A DNA stretch of 64,000 nucleotides from Gonapodya prolifera JEL478 (taxonomy: Eukaryota; Monoblepharomycota; Monoblepharidomycetes; Monoblepharidales; Gonapodyaceae): NCBI GenBank assembly GCA_001574975.1, contig KQ965731.1:620001-684000 (forward strand), given 5' to 3'. The notes beneath the pieces are model-generated. The model was not told the origin of the DNA and made no database searches. It saw nothing but the letters and a program-made list of their open reading frames with translations. Numbering within the stretch: the first letter of the stretch is position 1; every line of letters starts with the position of its first letter. Shown one piece after another: positions 21,967 to 33,430 of the stretch. A program made the translations under genes and the position numbers.

Positions 21967-24821
21967 ATGACACCTTCCACGCCGAAAACAGAGTCTCCTC
22001 CACCGTTCTCGCACTCTCACTCGCCGCCACTTGGTCTCACGCTTCCCCCGGCTGCGGAAAAGATTGATCCGCTCATCGAGTCCACGACTTCTGTTCGCAC
22101 GCTGCATGCTGGAATAGACTCGCACGCGGACGGAGACAGTGCACAAACGTTCTCGGTCCAGCAGCACATATGGACTGTGTCGCCTGCGGTAGCTGCCTTC
22201 ACTAGGCTTTCGCAGGTGCGCTCACTCACGCAACTCTGCTAGTTCTAGCCGTGCTGATACTCCATTATTTGCTCTCATGTCTACTCTCTACTTTCTATTC
22301 TCCTACTGTCATGGCTCCCAACCCGCACCCCCTTTCGTACTGGACACGTCTCAGCTCTACACTTCCACTCTCCTCCCCCTCCTCTCTCACATGACTCTCC
22401 TCCTCTCTCCCTCACCGCTTCCCGCCCCTTCCATCTCCACTCTGGCGTCTCATTCCTCCCGCGCTGTTTCACTCGCTTCCTCTCTCGCGCACTCATCATT
22501 CTCTCCGCTCATCCACATCGCAACTTGGGATGACCCCTGGCAAGCGGCGCTTGTGTCGCTCGCCTGCGCAACTTGCCTCGCCTCAGGTCCCGGCGTGCTG
22601 ACTAGAACGGCAATCGCACTGCTCCTTCCCGCGTCCATGCTGCGTACCCTCGTCGCGCCCGTGTTTAACCCAGAGGGAAAATGGTCCGTGTCGGCATCAG
22701 CATCTTCATCTCTCACCTCCGCCAACCCGTCAACATCCATATCACCATCGCTGTCGTACACACTTGCCCAAGCCCAAGATGTCTCCGGCTTCATCATCCA
22801 TTCCGCTGCAGCTCTTTCCCACATTCTTTCCTGGAATGCGTCTCAGGTCTCAACTCGTTTCTTCTGGACCTGGTGCGTCGTCGTCGCACCAATCGTCGCA
22901 TTGGTCGATGTTTCAACCCTCGTCTGGGCAGCAGGTACGGCTTATACCCTCTCGCATCGTCCTTTCCTCGGGATAATCCATCGCCTGTATCCTCGCTCAG
23001 AATTCCTCGCATCGCTGAGCGTCCTCCTCATCCTCCCTCTCATCTCCACGTTCCCACGTCTGCGACACGCATGTCTCTCCTCGCTCATGCAGATCTCGGG
23101 TGAATCACCCGACGGGGCGGACGAGAACCCTTCCGATGCCAAGTGGCATTCACCGAACCTGGACGACCCCGAAAGGAGACTTAAGACCGGAGACGGAGTC
23201 AAAGTGCCCAAGAGTGCCGCGTTGGTCTGGGGTCTGGACGAGCGCGGCGGCGCCAAGGGCACAGGCGTGCCTGAGGGTGAGAGGATCATCCGAGGTGCGT
23301 TGTTGAAGAATGTGGGAAAAGTGGAGTGTTGGTGCGGAGTTCGCGGATGATATTGGGGAAAGTGCGAAGAGAGTCAGTCGATAGCGTCAATACCCACAGA
23401 CCTGGAGAATGTCTCAACGGTGGTTGAGTCGATCCTGTCTGCAAAAAACTTCTCTTCAGCCCAACTCACCTTAAAACCCCTCTCCAGTAATCTCCGTCCT
23501 GCGCCTCCTCCCATCCCCAACTGTACCCACATCCACACCCGTCGCCCACGCCACAGCAAGTACAGCAGGACTGCTCTCCCTCTCCACATTATGGCTGTCC
23601 TTCTCGCCCACGCCGTCTTCACCCACCGCCTTCTTCCCCCTTTCCGCCTCCGCGACCAGTCCGGCCACGACCCCGAGTGCGGGCGACGAGGTAGATATGG
23701 AAGTGAACAGCGGCAGCGTGCGGGTCCCTTTGGGGTGGGTCGATGATGTGGACGAGGTGCGTTGCACGGCCAGCGTGTGCTTGCGGGGTTGGTGGAATTC
23801 TGACCCAACGCCTTGATGGTTCCAGGTCGATGTGCAGGCGTTCCCGATGGGAGTCAAGGCCCTGCGCGTGAGATGCGTAGCGGGCGGGCCGGGGGATGGC
23901 AAGGAGGTGAGTTGGGTTTTGGGGGCTGGTGGGATCTACTCGTGCGAATTGACTCAACGGTGTTATGTAATGCAGTTCCTCTTCACTGCCGCCGAGGACT
24001 CGGCATCAATCACGGACTTCGTGGCCGACGCGAAGCAGCACTTGGCGTTCTTACTCGAGGGGGGCGCGCTGGCGCTGGTTCGTGGGAATGTGGAGCCGGA
24101 CGACGTGGAAGGGCAAAGGGAAGTAGAAGACAAGCCACAGCAACGAATCGCTGGTACTCTCACTACTCATCGAGCTGACGATGGGGGCAACCCCGGCGGG
24201 GGCACGCTCGTGCAACGGCCGCCGTCCTTGCTGGAAGTGCCGTCGCCTCCCACGACGCCGCGCCCAACCCGATCCCCACGGCCTCTCCTCCCAGACCAGC
24301 CGCTTTTGCGTACTCCGTTTGGCGGCCCCACCCCAACCGCGGCGGCTGCGGCACTGTATGACACGCTAGACGCCCCGGTGCGTAGGTTCGTCCTGACGGC
24401 GCCGAGAGTGGTGGGCACGGGAATGCTCAAGCACACCGAGTACCTCCTCGTTGAGCCATCTCGGGGTGCTGTGTCAGGTGCTCCTGCATCGGCGTCGGCG
24501 TCGTATTCAATGTCGGGCGGGTCCACGCCGCGCTTCCCTCGCCCCATCGTAACCACGGGTGTGCGGCGGCGATACACCGAGTTTTCTGCCCTGCACCGAG
24601 CGCTGAGCAGCGTGTACGTCGGACCCTGGTGCGACATGCTCGTTGTCCCGCCTCTTCCCCCCAAACGGCGGCTCGGGCGATTCGACGATGCGTTCGTGGA
24701 GGAGCGCAGGAGGGAGCTCGAGGCGTGGGTGAATAGAGTTGCGGCTGATGCGAGTGTCAGACAGACCAGGGAGTTTAGGGCCTTCGTGGGCTGGAGGGAC
24801 GGCGAGGGCGGGTTGGAGTGA
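21967..24821 (+). CDS. Membrane protein with C-terminal PX domain (possibly two genes)
   Basis: ATG 21967 opens a Ser/Pro-rich N-terminus; exon 1 ends LSQ before GTGCGC near 22217 and joins in phase 0 to LYTSTLLPLLSHMTLLLS. Hydrophobic segments follow (PWQAALVSLACATCLASGPG, RTAIALLLPASMLRTLVAPV, FFWTWCVVVAPIVALVDVS, FLASLSVLLILPLI), loosely recalling Pex24-type membrane domains. That frame stops at 23350. From about 23476 a second frame without its own upstream ATG reads TASTAGLLSLSTLWLSF, VPLGWVDDVDEVD, FLFTAAEDSASI. It ends in a PX phosphoinositide-binding domain: GMLKHTEYLLVEPS, RRRYTEFSALHRALSS, LVVPPLPPKRRLGRFDD, ELEAWVNRVAADASVRQ. The missing ATG suggests both parts are one gene joined by an intron between about 23300 and 23475, whose donor I cannot fix. 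A role at an organelle membrane is plausible. Confidence 0.5.
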
Positions 24822-25332
24822 TTCGGCGGCAGATGAAGGATTAAGGCACTGGATGGTGTGATGTGATGTGGGAATTTTGGGGAACTGGCGATATCACGGG
24901 GACGTTTGCACACACAACAACAGCGACATGACGCTGTGACGCTCCATTGTTTCGATCGCGAAGGGTTTGAAGATACCACTGCACCGTGTTGCATGAGTGT
25001 GTGCAGGTATCTCCGGTCACGTTTGCAAGAGTTGTACCACAATCACGTTCGGTAATTGCACAGTTTGTGTTTGCAAGTTGGAAATAAAAGTTGGCATCGC
25101 ATTGCTTAGTTCTCTGTTGTTCTTTGCATGTGTGTTAATTCAAGTTCAGCTGGTGAAGTCACTTTTCGGTTTTCCCGGTCCCTTTACAAAGAAAGATTAG
25201 CCGGACCACGGCACTTCGAAGGTGCTGCACGTCGTTTCCAGCGTTTGTGACTTCGGAATCATTTCCAAGATTCTGCCAATCAACCAGAGGACCGCGGTCG
25301 CAGCCTGCGGCCTCGCATCGGCTTCCTGGAGA
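24822..25332. other. Intergenic region with a small Cys-rich hydrophobic ORF
   Basis: About 510 bp. A frame at 24997-25200 (+) encodes 67 residues with several Cys and a hydrophobic stretch (GIALLSSLLFFACVLIQVQL). Without an expression or family signal I leave it as an observation. Confidence 0.35.
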
Positions 25333-27088
25333 ATGACACCACGAAACAGTTGTGCAACGGGATCAGAGAAATTCAGCAGGGGTGGGGAGACCCCAAATAG
25401 AGACACCGGTCAGCGCCGCAGACACTATTCTTCGTGGAGAAACAAGGGCGAGTCGGCTGACCGTTGGCAGAGCGACAGTGGTGATTGGACCGAGCCAACG
25501 CACAACCGTACGGACTCATGGCGCGAGGAGCACCATGGATGGACATCATTTCCGCAAAGATTTCAGGACCGTGGCTATAATGGGTCCTCCTGGCGTGACC
25601 GAAGGGACCCACAACCGAAACGTCAAAAACTGTGGTATCAGTCGAGCGGCTCTTCAAAATACAGACATGAGTCCAAACGGGAACTTGGACAGCAGTATGC
25701 GGAAGACCGCAATTTCAGCCCTCTTCAGAGGCCTTGGAAGTCGATGGTATCTGATAGCGAGAGTCCAGGAGACAATGCTCGTGGTGCATTTACCTTCATT
25801 GCAATGACATACAACCTTCTTGCCCAGTCTCTTCTTCTCGAAAGCATTGATTCTCTTTACCGCCAGATGCAACCCTGGATGTCGGAATGGTCCAACCGCA
25901 AGCGAGGACTGCTGACCGAAATAGAAATGTACGACCCGGACGTCATGACGTTGCAGGAAATAGACGAGGAGCACTGGCACAGCGACATAGAACCACACTT
26001 GCGGGGTTTGGGATATCGCGGTTACTACCAAAAGCGAACTGGGACGGCTAGAAGTGATGGAGTAGCCATTTTAGTCCGCGAAGCGAAGTAAGTGAATATT
26101 ATCAGTGTCTTTGTTTTTTTTTGGTGAATGCTCAGCAACGACCATATCTCCAGGTTCGAAATTGTGGCATCACGTACCGTTTGTCATAAGCAGAACAGTT
26201 TCATGGACCGTGATAACGTCGGTATGGTTGTCCTTCTGCGGTCCAAGGAAGGTGAGAATCTTCGAAAACAAAGAAACATCGCCGAAGAGATGAAAGCTAA
26301 TACTGGAATGCAGCACCAGACCAACATGTGTGTACGGCAACGACCCATCTCCTTTACAACGGTAGACGGTCATTCATTAAGATGGCCCAATTCAAGTGGC
26401 TCGCGGACAATGCTGCGGATTTGGTCAAACAACACCTTTCCTCAACTCGTCATCGTGACGTTCCATTCTTGATATCGGGAGACTTTAATTCAACGCCCAA
26501 CTCGGTTGTAGCACGATTCGTTCGAAGTGGCTACGCAAACCTCACCGGAGGGCTTGAGATGTACATGTCGGGGCAATTTCGAGGAGACGTTTGGACACGA
26601 TGGAACAAAGAGCCTTCGCAAGTGGAGCCACTGGGTTCCGAAACGTCTCACTTCAACAGCTCAAGCGATGGAGCGTAAGTGGTCCATGTCCACTCTTTCC
26701 TTATTGAAATCTCTGATCTTCTTCTTTATAAAGGCTCTCCACGCCTCCTAATCCTCCAGAGCCCCTTTCTCGGGCGCCTCAAACCATATCCCATCCCTTG
26801 CGACTTCAGTGCGTGTACCATCAACATCACCTGGGACCGCACGGTGATTATGTCACGACGTATCACCATGGAACAAGAGAGGCGGTGGACTATCTCCTGG
26901 TAGGCTCGTTCAAGCCACTACCCAGTGAATCTGACTTTGCCGAAGTGCCAAGGACCTTGATCAAAGCCATAGAATATGTTCCCCCTCCGGTGGCCCGCAG
27001 CATTCGGATGATGCCTAATGCGAATGCGGCGAGCGATCATATTCCACTGGTTGCCAAGTTTGGAGTATTTGTCACGGAACCCAGATAA
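25333..27088 (+). CDS. Angel/CCR4-type endonuclease-exonuclease-phosphatase (EEP) family protein
   Basis: Probable poly(A)- or 2',3'-cyclic-phosphate-directed RNA nuclease of the EEP superfamily, closest in layout to Angel/CCR4 catalytic domains. Four exons: 25333-26087, 26154-26251, 26314-26674 and 26734-27088; all joins are in phase. The N-terminal 150 residues are Arg/Trp/Ser-rich and disordered (HYSSWRNKGESADRWQS). The catalytic core then shows TYNLLAQSLL with its conserved Asn, VMTLQEIDEEHW with the Mg-binding Glu, KRTGTARSDGVAILVRE, VATTHLLYN (here CTATTHLLYN), FLISGDFNSTPNS, REAVDYLLVG and the terminal SDHIPLVAKF with the catalytic Asp-His pair. No leucine-rich repeats precede it, which argues for Angel rather than Ccr4. 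The start at 25333 is the first ATG in frame. Confidence 0.9.
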
Positions 27089-27104
27089 TCGGTCAATAAT
27101 GCCC

Positions 27105-27290
27105 CTGTGAAGGCTTTGCCGGAAGTGAGGGAGCTACTGAGCCCTATCCTGGCCGATTTGGGAAGGAGGCTGGTGGGGCTGTAAGAGCTGAACAGGGCGA
27201 ACCATGGTTTGGGGTATTGGGTTCGAGAAGATGACGGATGTAATGTATTGCTTTTAACAGTTTTCGTTCTTCATGTTGTAAATATCTGCA
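27105..27290 (+). pseudogene. Orphan copy of the 3' end of the PhyH-family gene
   Basis: The segment reads in one frame as KALPEVRELLSPILADLG, RRLVGL, stop, nearly identical to the last codons of the gene at 27739-28854 (PELRELPSPILADLG, RRLVGF). Similarity continues into the 3' flank: GAACCATGGTTTGG versus GAACCTTGGTTGGG, and TGTATTGCTTTTAACAG versus TGTACTGCTTTTAGCTG. No other part of the gene is present here. It is a truncated duplicate lying between the Angel-like gene and the intact gene. Confidence 0.8.
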
Positions 27291-27738
27291 TTCGCCTTTT
27301 CACCATATTCACTTGTTGAACTCCATTACATGATGCGAGAAAGTACAGGATTGATTTTTATCGGTCTCGAGACTGTCGAATCGAAAGGTTTTGAAAGCAA
27401 GCACCTTTCGTCCTCCCCGCTTGCTCCCTCCACGTTTTCACCAAAATTGGGGCACTCACAAGCTTGCGTCTGTGAGCGTGGAAGCGCAGCATAAGCCGCT
27501 GCATGGGAATGATAGGAGAGAGGAGGTGAACATTTTTTGCGTTTTTTAGCTTGCATGAGATGAAGACAAGGGGATATTTGTGGATTGGTGAAATTAGGAT
27601 GGAGAACGCGGCAGAACGAGGGGACCAAAGGCGAAGAAAGGGCAAAAATGGTTGTTGACGCTGAGGAAGGCAGACTGAGGGCGGGCACAGCCTGCAAAAT
27701 GTGAAGACGGAGCGAAAATCCAACAACCAACGACAGAC
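27291..27738. other. Promoter region of the PhyH-family gene
   Basis: About 450 bp between the orphan tail and the PhyH-family ATG. Minus-strand frames here (27326-28043) are shadows of the gene and its leader. No other feature was seen. Confidence 0.4.
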
Positions 27739-28854
27739 ATGAAAGAGACATACGAGAACGAACGATACATCACAACCATCGACAGCCTGCGCTCCACTCT
27801 CGACACATACGGTGTCGCCATCCTCCCCTCGGTGCTGACAGAGGCCGAGTGCGACAATATGCTCAACGGAACTTGGGCGGCGTTCGAGCACATCACGGCC
27901 GGCTGGGAAAAACCGGTCACCAGAGCCGACAGCGACTCCTGGAAGGGTCTCGGGAAGCTCCTTCCCATGCACGGCATGCTTTGGCAGTGGTATGGCCTCG
28001 GGCATGCGCAGGTGAGCAAATGCGAAGACGGTCTCTCAACCATTTCGAACTCGTATCACCTCGCATCAACCGTCCAGGCGATATGGGAAGTCCGCCAGAA
28101 CGCCCGCGTCGTCGCGCCGTTTGAGAAGCTGTGGGACCGTGAAGCCAACGACCTCCTGGTCTCCTTTGACGGGGTTGGATTCTGCCCCCCACCAGAAACC
28201 ACTGGGCGTGGCTGGTTCCGGGGCAACACGTGGTACCACGCTGACCAATCCTTCACGCGCGTGGGGTTTGAATGCGTCCAGTCGTGGGTGACGGCCTGCG
28301 ACGTCGAGGAGGGCGACGCAACCCTGGCGTTTCTGGAAGGGAGCCACAAGCTGTTCGCAGAGGCCGCAAAGGAGTTCAAGTTGAAAGATAAGGGGGATTG
28401 GCATAAGCTGACGGAGGAGGAGGAAGAGTGGTATGCAAACAAGTGCCCTCCGAAACGCATCAAATGCGCGAAGGGTAGCATGGTCCTCTGGGACTCCAGG
28501 TAAGCACAGCGCGTGGTGAAGCGTGTCGCGGCATTGCGATATTTCTCTTCGTCGACCCGCCTGTCACTCCCTCGCAGAACCATCCACTGCGGGGGAGAAC
28601 CGGTGAAGGCTCGGGCGTCGCCGCACACACGTTGCGTCGCATATGTATGCTACGCCCCGCGAACCAAATGCGCGCCGAAGATGCTCGAGAAGCGCAAGCG
28701 CGCGTTTGAGGACTTGCGCATGACAAGTCACTGGCCTGCAAACGTCAAGCTGTTCCCCACCAGCCCCCGGACCTACGGCAAGGCCATGCCGGAATTGAGA
28801 GAGCTGCCCAGCCCGATCCTCGCTGATTTGGGCAGGAGGCTGGTGGGGTTTTAA
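27739..28854 (+). CDS. Phytanoyl-CoA dioxygenase (PhyH) superfamily Fe(II)/2-oxoglutarate oxygenase
   Basis: Non-heme iron oxygenase with a double-stranded beta-helix. ATG 27739 begins MKETYENERYITTIDSLRST and then LDTYGVAILPSVLTEAECD, the usual N-terminal region. Intron 1 (28012-28077, 66 nt) is in frame and stop-free; removing it gives GLGHAQ-AIWEVRQNARVV. Iron ligands are probably His and Asp of TWYHADQSF and the distal His of MVLWDSRTIHCGG, which is rebuilt only across intron 2 (28500-28577). An Arg for 2-oxoglutarate follows in PVKARASPHT. Other family marks are LLVSFDGVGFCPPP, QSWVTACDVEEGDATLAFLE and GSHKLF. The stop at 28854 lies in the segment duplicated upstream at 27105-27290. Substrate is unknown; related fungal proteins act on small metabolites. 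Confidence 0.88.
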
Positions 28855-29245
28855 GAGTAGAAAAGCACGAACCTTGGTTGGGAGGTGTTGGGTTTGGGAC
28901 ATGAAATAGAGCTGACAGACGTAGTGTACTGCTTTTAGCTGTTTTTTGTTCCTTATTTTGTAAAAAGGCATCATCAAACAATCGGGGGACAAACGACTTT
29001 GTATGGTACAGGCCACAGCGGTACCTGACCAATGCACTCTTCTCCGCCTGCTGCGCTCTGCTTCCCGTGCAGCCCACGTAACCGCACGCTCTCTGCTGCT
29101 CGCCCTGTGCTCTTCCACCGGCTCCCATCCCCCGCTGCGTCCTTGTTTCTTAGCCTGTACGAACTGACTCACTGTCTCGCGTGTTTCCGTTGCTCAAGTC
29201 TCTTTTCGTCCCGCTCCTGTCTTTCCCGCTCCAGCTGCACCCATT
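28855..29245. other. Intergenic region
   Basis: About 390 bp containing the 3' flank that is duplicated at 27180-27290, and a pyrimidine-rich leader (29040-29245) before the ankyrin gene. Nothing else was recognised. Confidence 0.4.
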
Positions 29246-30851
29246 ATGTCGGCCGCACTAGCTACACCAGCTGCGTCTTTCCCATTCACCTTCCAAATCC
29301 CTGCACACCTTCAACCTGCACTTCATCCTCCGCAACCTGCACCTTATCCTCAGCAACCCGCCCCCCAACCCGCTCAAACACCACTTCAGCGGCTCCGGCC
29401 CAACCTGCACCGCATCACCCGACTCACCCACAGCGTTTCAGACTGCTCGACCTCCCGTGTTGAAATCATCGGCCGCATCGGTGTTCACCTACCTCACAGA
29501 CTCGGACTCCCCACAATCGCTCTCACCAAGGGCCTCGCAGCCATCTTCAGAAACCCGCGCGACATCGGCAAGCGTGCCTTGAAGCACTACAGGACGCCCA
29601 CCCGTGCGGTCATGGCTCAGTTGCCACATGCTCAAGTCGTCGAGTATCTCCTGAAGTTCGTCTTGAATATCAACAAGGCCGTCAAGGGCGTCCGGAAGAG
29701 GCCCTTGTCCAATGCATGCAAAGGTGTGTTTAAGAACCGGAACGAGCCAAAGACCTGGAACACAACGCGCGAGGCGGAGGAGCCCGCCAACCAAGACGGG
29801 TATTCAATGCGCGCAGCGCAAGTATCGATGCGTGAAGTGCAAGTATTCATATGCGGAGCGTATGAGAGGAGATTCAGACGCTGATGGCGGGGTATTTCAC
29901 GGGTGGAGCGCTCATATCCATTGATGAATGAAATGAGGCCAGCTTCCTTCCCGGAATTATCGTACACGGAGCGAATGAGGCGAGCTTTGTTTACCGACGG
30001 CGGATGATTTCTATGGGATCGCTTCTGAATCAATCGCTAACCGGAGGGTCTCCCGGAGGCGAATGATTCACGCCTGGAGTGCATAGTATCAGTTATGTAC
30101 CCACGAATACGCGTTGGGTGTGGATACGCAGAGCCCTCGAGTTCTGCATGTCCTGTTTTTCTGACCGACGGTCCCGTTGCACCACCCCAGGGGCCTTTTT
30201 GACACCGTTCAGGTACTCCTTGCGAAGGGAGCCAACCCCGTGATTGCCAAAAACGAGCCCTTCCTGCAAGCTTCTTCCTCGTCCAGGATCGACATCACGC
30301 GGGTGCTTCTGATCCATGGGGCCGACGTGCACGCGAACAACGACCAAGCCCTCGTTGCCGCGGCGCATCACGGGCGGTACAAGGTCGCCCAGTTCCTCCT
30401 TCAAGCCGGAGCCGACCCAAATACGCGGCGGGGCGAGCCTCTCTCCTCCGCTGCTGCCAAGGGTCACGACAAGGTCGTGTCGCTCCTGCACACGTTCAAA
30501 GCAAATCTCAGTATCCGCGACGACAGGGCTCTGTGCATCGCGGCTGCCAAGGGGAGGTGGAATGTCGTCAAGCTGCTGCTGGACCGCGGGGTGTCGGTGC
30601 ACACGAGGACCGAAAGGGCTCTTCTCGAGGCAACGAAGCAGGGCAACACGGCTATGGTGGAGTACCTCCGCGCGCGCAGGGCTGACGTGGATACCCGCAA
30701 TGGGCTTGCGATCAAGGTGGCCAAGTGGCATAAGCACAAAGAGTTGGCGGAGAAGTTGAAGCGGTGGTCCTCGAAGACGCCATACGTGTACAAGGGCACT
30801 TCGCTTGTCCCGCAGGCACCGGAGCTGGAGGAGGGCGAGGTTAGAGGGTAG
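29246..30851 (+). CDS. F-box-like / ankyrin-repeat protein
   Basis: ATG 29246 starts a Pro/Gln-rich N-terminus (HPPQPAPYPQQPAPQPAQ). An F-box-like helical stretch follows (VEIIGRIGVHLPHRLGLPTI, LTKGLAAIFRNPRDIGKRAL). Ankyrin repeats begin at HAQVVEYLLKFVLNINK and PLSNACKG. The frame is then interrupted; joining a donor at GTGT|GTTTAAG (about 29731) to the acceptor CCCCAG (30190) keeps phase and restores NACKGVGLFDTVQVLLAKGA. Five or six more repeats follow, for example GRYKVAQFLLQAGADPNTR, GHDKVVSLLHTFKANLSIR and GRWNVVKLLLDRGVSVHTR, ending PELEEGEVRG. An intron of about 460 nt is far longer than its neighbours, so it may hide degenerate repeats. The protein is probably a ubiquitin-ligase substrate adaptor. 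The same architecture recurs at 50792. Confidence 0.7.
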
Positions 30852-31132
30852 GGGAAGGAAGGAAGTGACAACTGTGATTCGTGTGAAAGGATTGGACTCG
30901 TAACGATGGCATTACCTCGATGAACCCAAATGAAACTAATGGACTCTTATGGAAACGGATTGCAGTGGAGCTCTTAACGAGCTTGTTGAAATTCTGGTCG
31001 AAAAATCTTCAAATGCAACATATTTTTGCCCCATTCTCCCCGAAGCACAACACATTACATCTCCAAAATTACCCTCACAATGTAAACTTAATCGTGTAGA
31101 CTCGCAAGCTTGTCACCTCACACCTTTTGCTT

Positions 31133-33430
31133 TCAATACAAACTCATTGCTTTGGCACCTTCCCCGACGGGACTTTGCCCGTGCCCGCCCCCACTCCCGG
31201 CGATGACGACGTCGTCCGACAGCTGCTCTACGACATCGCCGAGGCGGTTCATGTACAAGAAGGCATCTGTGTGCGGGGGGAGACACAAGCGACAATACAA
31301 ATGCGATTGTCAGAAATCAAACACGTCCTCCCAGCCGCATAACCCCGTCCGCCGCCCTTTAGACACCACAACGCACCTGTTCCGTATCCCTCCATACTGA
31401 TCACCTCCACGGCTCCACCCAAGTACTCCGCGTACTGCCGCGTAATGGGCAGACCGTACCCGAACCCTGCCAATGGCAGCGAGTACCTCACGTCGTCAAA
31501 CGGCGGCGCGAGTCCCACTTGCGACGCAATGTGCACGGCCTGGTCGTGAGTGAGGTGTACAGGTGGGGCAGTTGTGAACACTAGGGTTGGGGAGTGCACG
31601 AGTGAACCGGTCAGCATCGGCCTCGTAGTGCCTAACGAAATGAGGATCCTCACTGTACGACCCCATCCTATCCAAATGCTCTCTCGCAATCCCCCCGCCC
31701 TCGTCCGAGACTTTGATGATCATGTCCTCTCTCCCTCCCACAATAACGACCTTGATGGGGGGGAACTTGAGGTCGACACTTTTTGCACGCTCTGCAGCCA
31801 CCCGCACGGTCTCCGCAGCTTGCTCGGGTCCCTCCAAGGCCGGTGGTGGGCGGATGTCGCTGCATGATTCCACAGTGGCCCGGATCGAGTTTTTGAACAG
31901 CTCAAACAGCATGTGGTGCAGGATCGTGGGGATGTAGGTAAATGTCGGTCGGGGGGTGTCGGGAGGGGTGCGGATCGCGACAGGGGGGAGGGCCGTCAGA
32001 GCTGGTCCGTAGTACTTGTGTTTGCGGTGGGCACTATAAGCACTACCAATCACATGTCGCCCCCCGCCCCCCCATCCCTCCCCCTCACCTTCTTAGCCAC
32101 CATGACGGCGCCATCCCACGCGCCCTTGACGACGGTTACGATGTCTGTCTCACGGTCGATGATCCCGACCCGAGTGCTGTCCCCCTTGGGCTTTCCATCC
32201 AGAAAGTCCCGAGTCATGGCGATCTGGTGGCCCATGAGGATACGCGTGCCAATGCGCCCACGGTTGAAGGATTGAAGGAAGGATTGAAGGGGAGCGGCGT
32301 CAGAGAGGGGGGGGGGGAGGTTGCGGCGGTAGTCTTGGATGCCGAGGGACATGAAGACAGGGTCTGGAAGCGGGTGTAAGAGGGGTGCACGAGGGTCAAT
32401 TAATCATAGCACAGTAACTTGGAGGGAAAACAATGTGCGGTTGTGGTGCGTCGCCCATCACTGCTAGACCGGTTGAAACCACATCCCCACACTCCAAATA
32501 AAACAACACTCTGCTAAAACTCCTCTTTGGCAAAATCTCTCGGGAATTCGCACCTGCTCGATGTCGCAGCTTCACTCCGTTCAGCATCTTCACGAATTCC
32601 CCCTGCTTATTTACGTGCTCTTCCGGCGCCGTGATTTCGTGCAGGTCAGGCGAAAGGTGGTAAAACCGTAGACTCGGAATAAAGTCGTCCGTCGGTCGCA
32701 CTGGCGAGGAGGTGTTTGGGACATGGACGCAGGACAACTTGACTGAGACCGACAACTCACACCCAAGCTCATACTCAATCCTCATCCCCTCGTCCACCCC
32801 GCCGATCGTCCCCCGATAATGGAAATTGGGATATTCGACCGCTTCTTGCCAGCTCTTCACGTATTCGTCCCGAAGTTTCCTCACACTGTCCGTTTCAAGA
32901 AGCTTGGTCGGCAAAGAGTCCAGCTCAAGAATGCGCCGTGCGAGCCGGATAGGAAGTTCATTGTGAACAAAGAGAGCAGAGAGGAGGACCTTTTTGTGGG
33001 TGAGAGACTGGCCAGCGCGGAGCATACGGCTGCGAGATATTGGTAGATAAATTCAGCATCCATGGCGAAGCGACGCAAAAACGGCCCCCTATGGCACATG
33101 GAATAGGCCCCGACAGCCCTTGCTGTCATACGCACTCGAGGTTGATCGGAGTTTGCGGAATTGATGCGAACGATACCACGCGCTGATCCATTCCAACCCA
33201 AGAACCACAAGGAGGTTCCCGAGGGACAGAATCTCAGCACGGCACACGCACTCAAGGACGCTGAAACAAGACTGTACCTTGTATACCTCCGGAGCCGTCG
33301 CGGCTAGCCGAATGCCGGCCGGCGGTGTCGGCAAGTGGGAGGCAGCTATCGATGCAGCCGACGGGCCCGCCGCGCGCTTTATGGCCTGAGCCAAAGATGG
33401 CGGGACAGTGGGTGGGATGGGCGTCGGCAT
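31133..33430 (-). CDS. Mitochondrial protein kinase of the PDK/BCKDK family
   Basis: Pyruvate- or branched-chain-keto-acid-dehydrogenase kinase; GHKL-ATPase fold, acting in the mitochondrial matrix. ATG 33430 opens [20 protein letters not shown], a plausible leader. The regulatory helical domain shows [40 protein letters not shown], then [14 protein letters not shown]. The ATPase part has [20 protein letters not shown] (N box), [16 protein letters not shown] (G1) and [20 protein letters not shown] with [19 protein letters not shown] (G2 region). The C-terminal exon 31133-31266 gives [20 protein letters not shown] and ends KAMSLY; intron 31267-31376 precedes it. The exon joining the leader to MLRAGQSL is unresolved because the phase does not fit the obvious donor. 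About seven exons. I cannot tell PDK from BCKDK. Confidence 0.88.
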
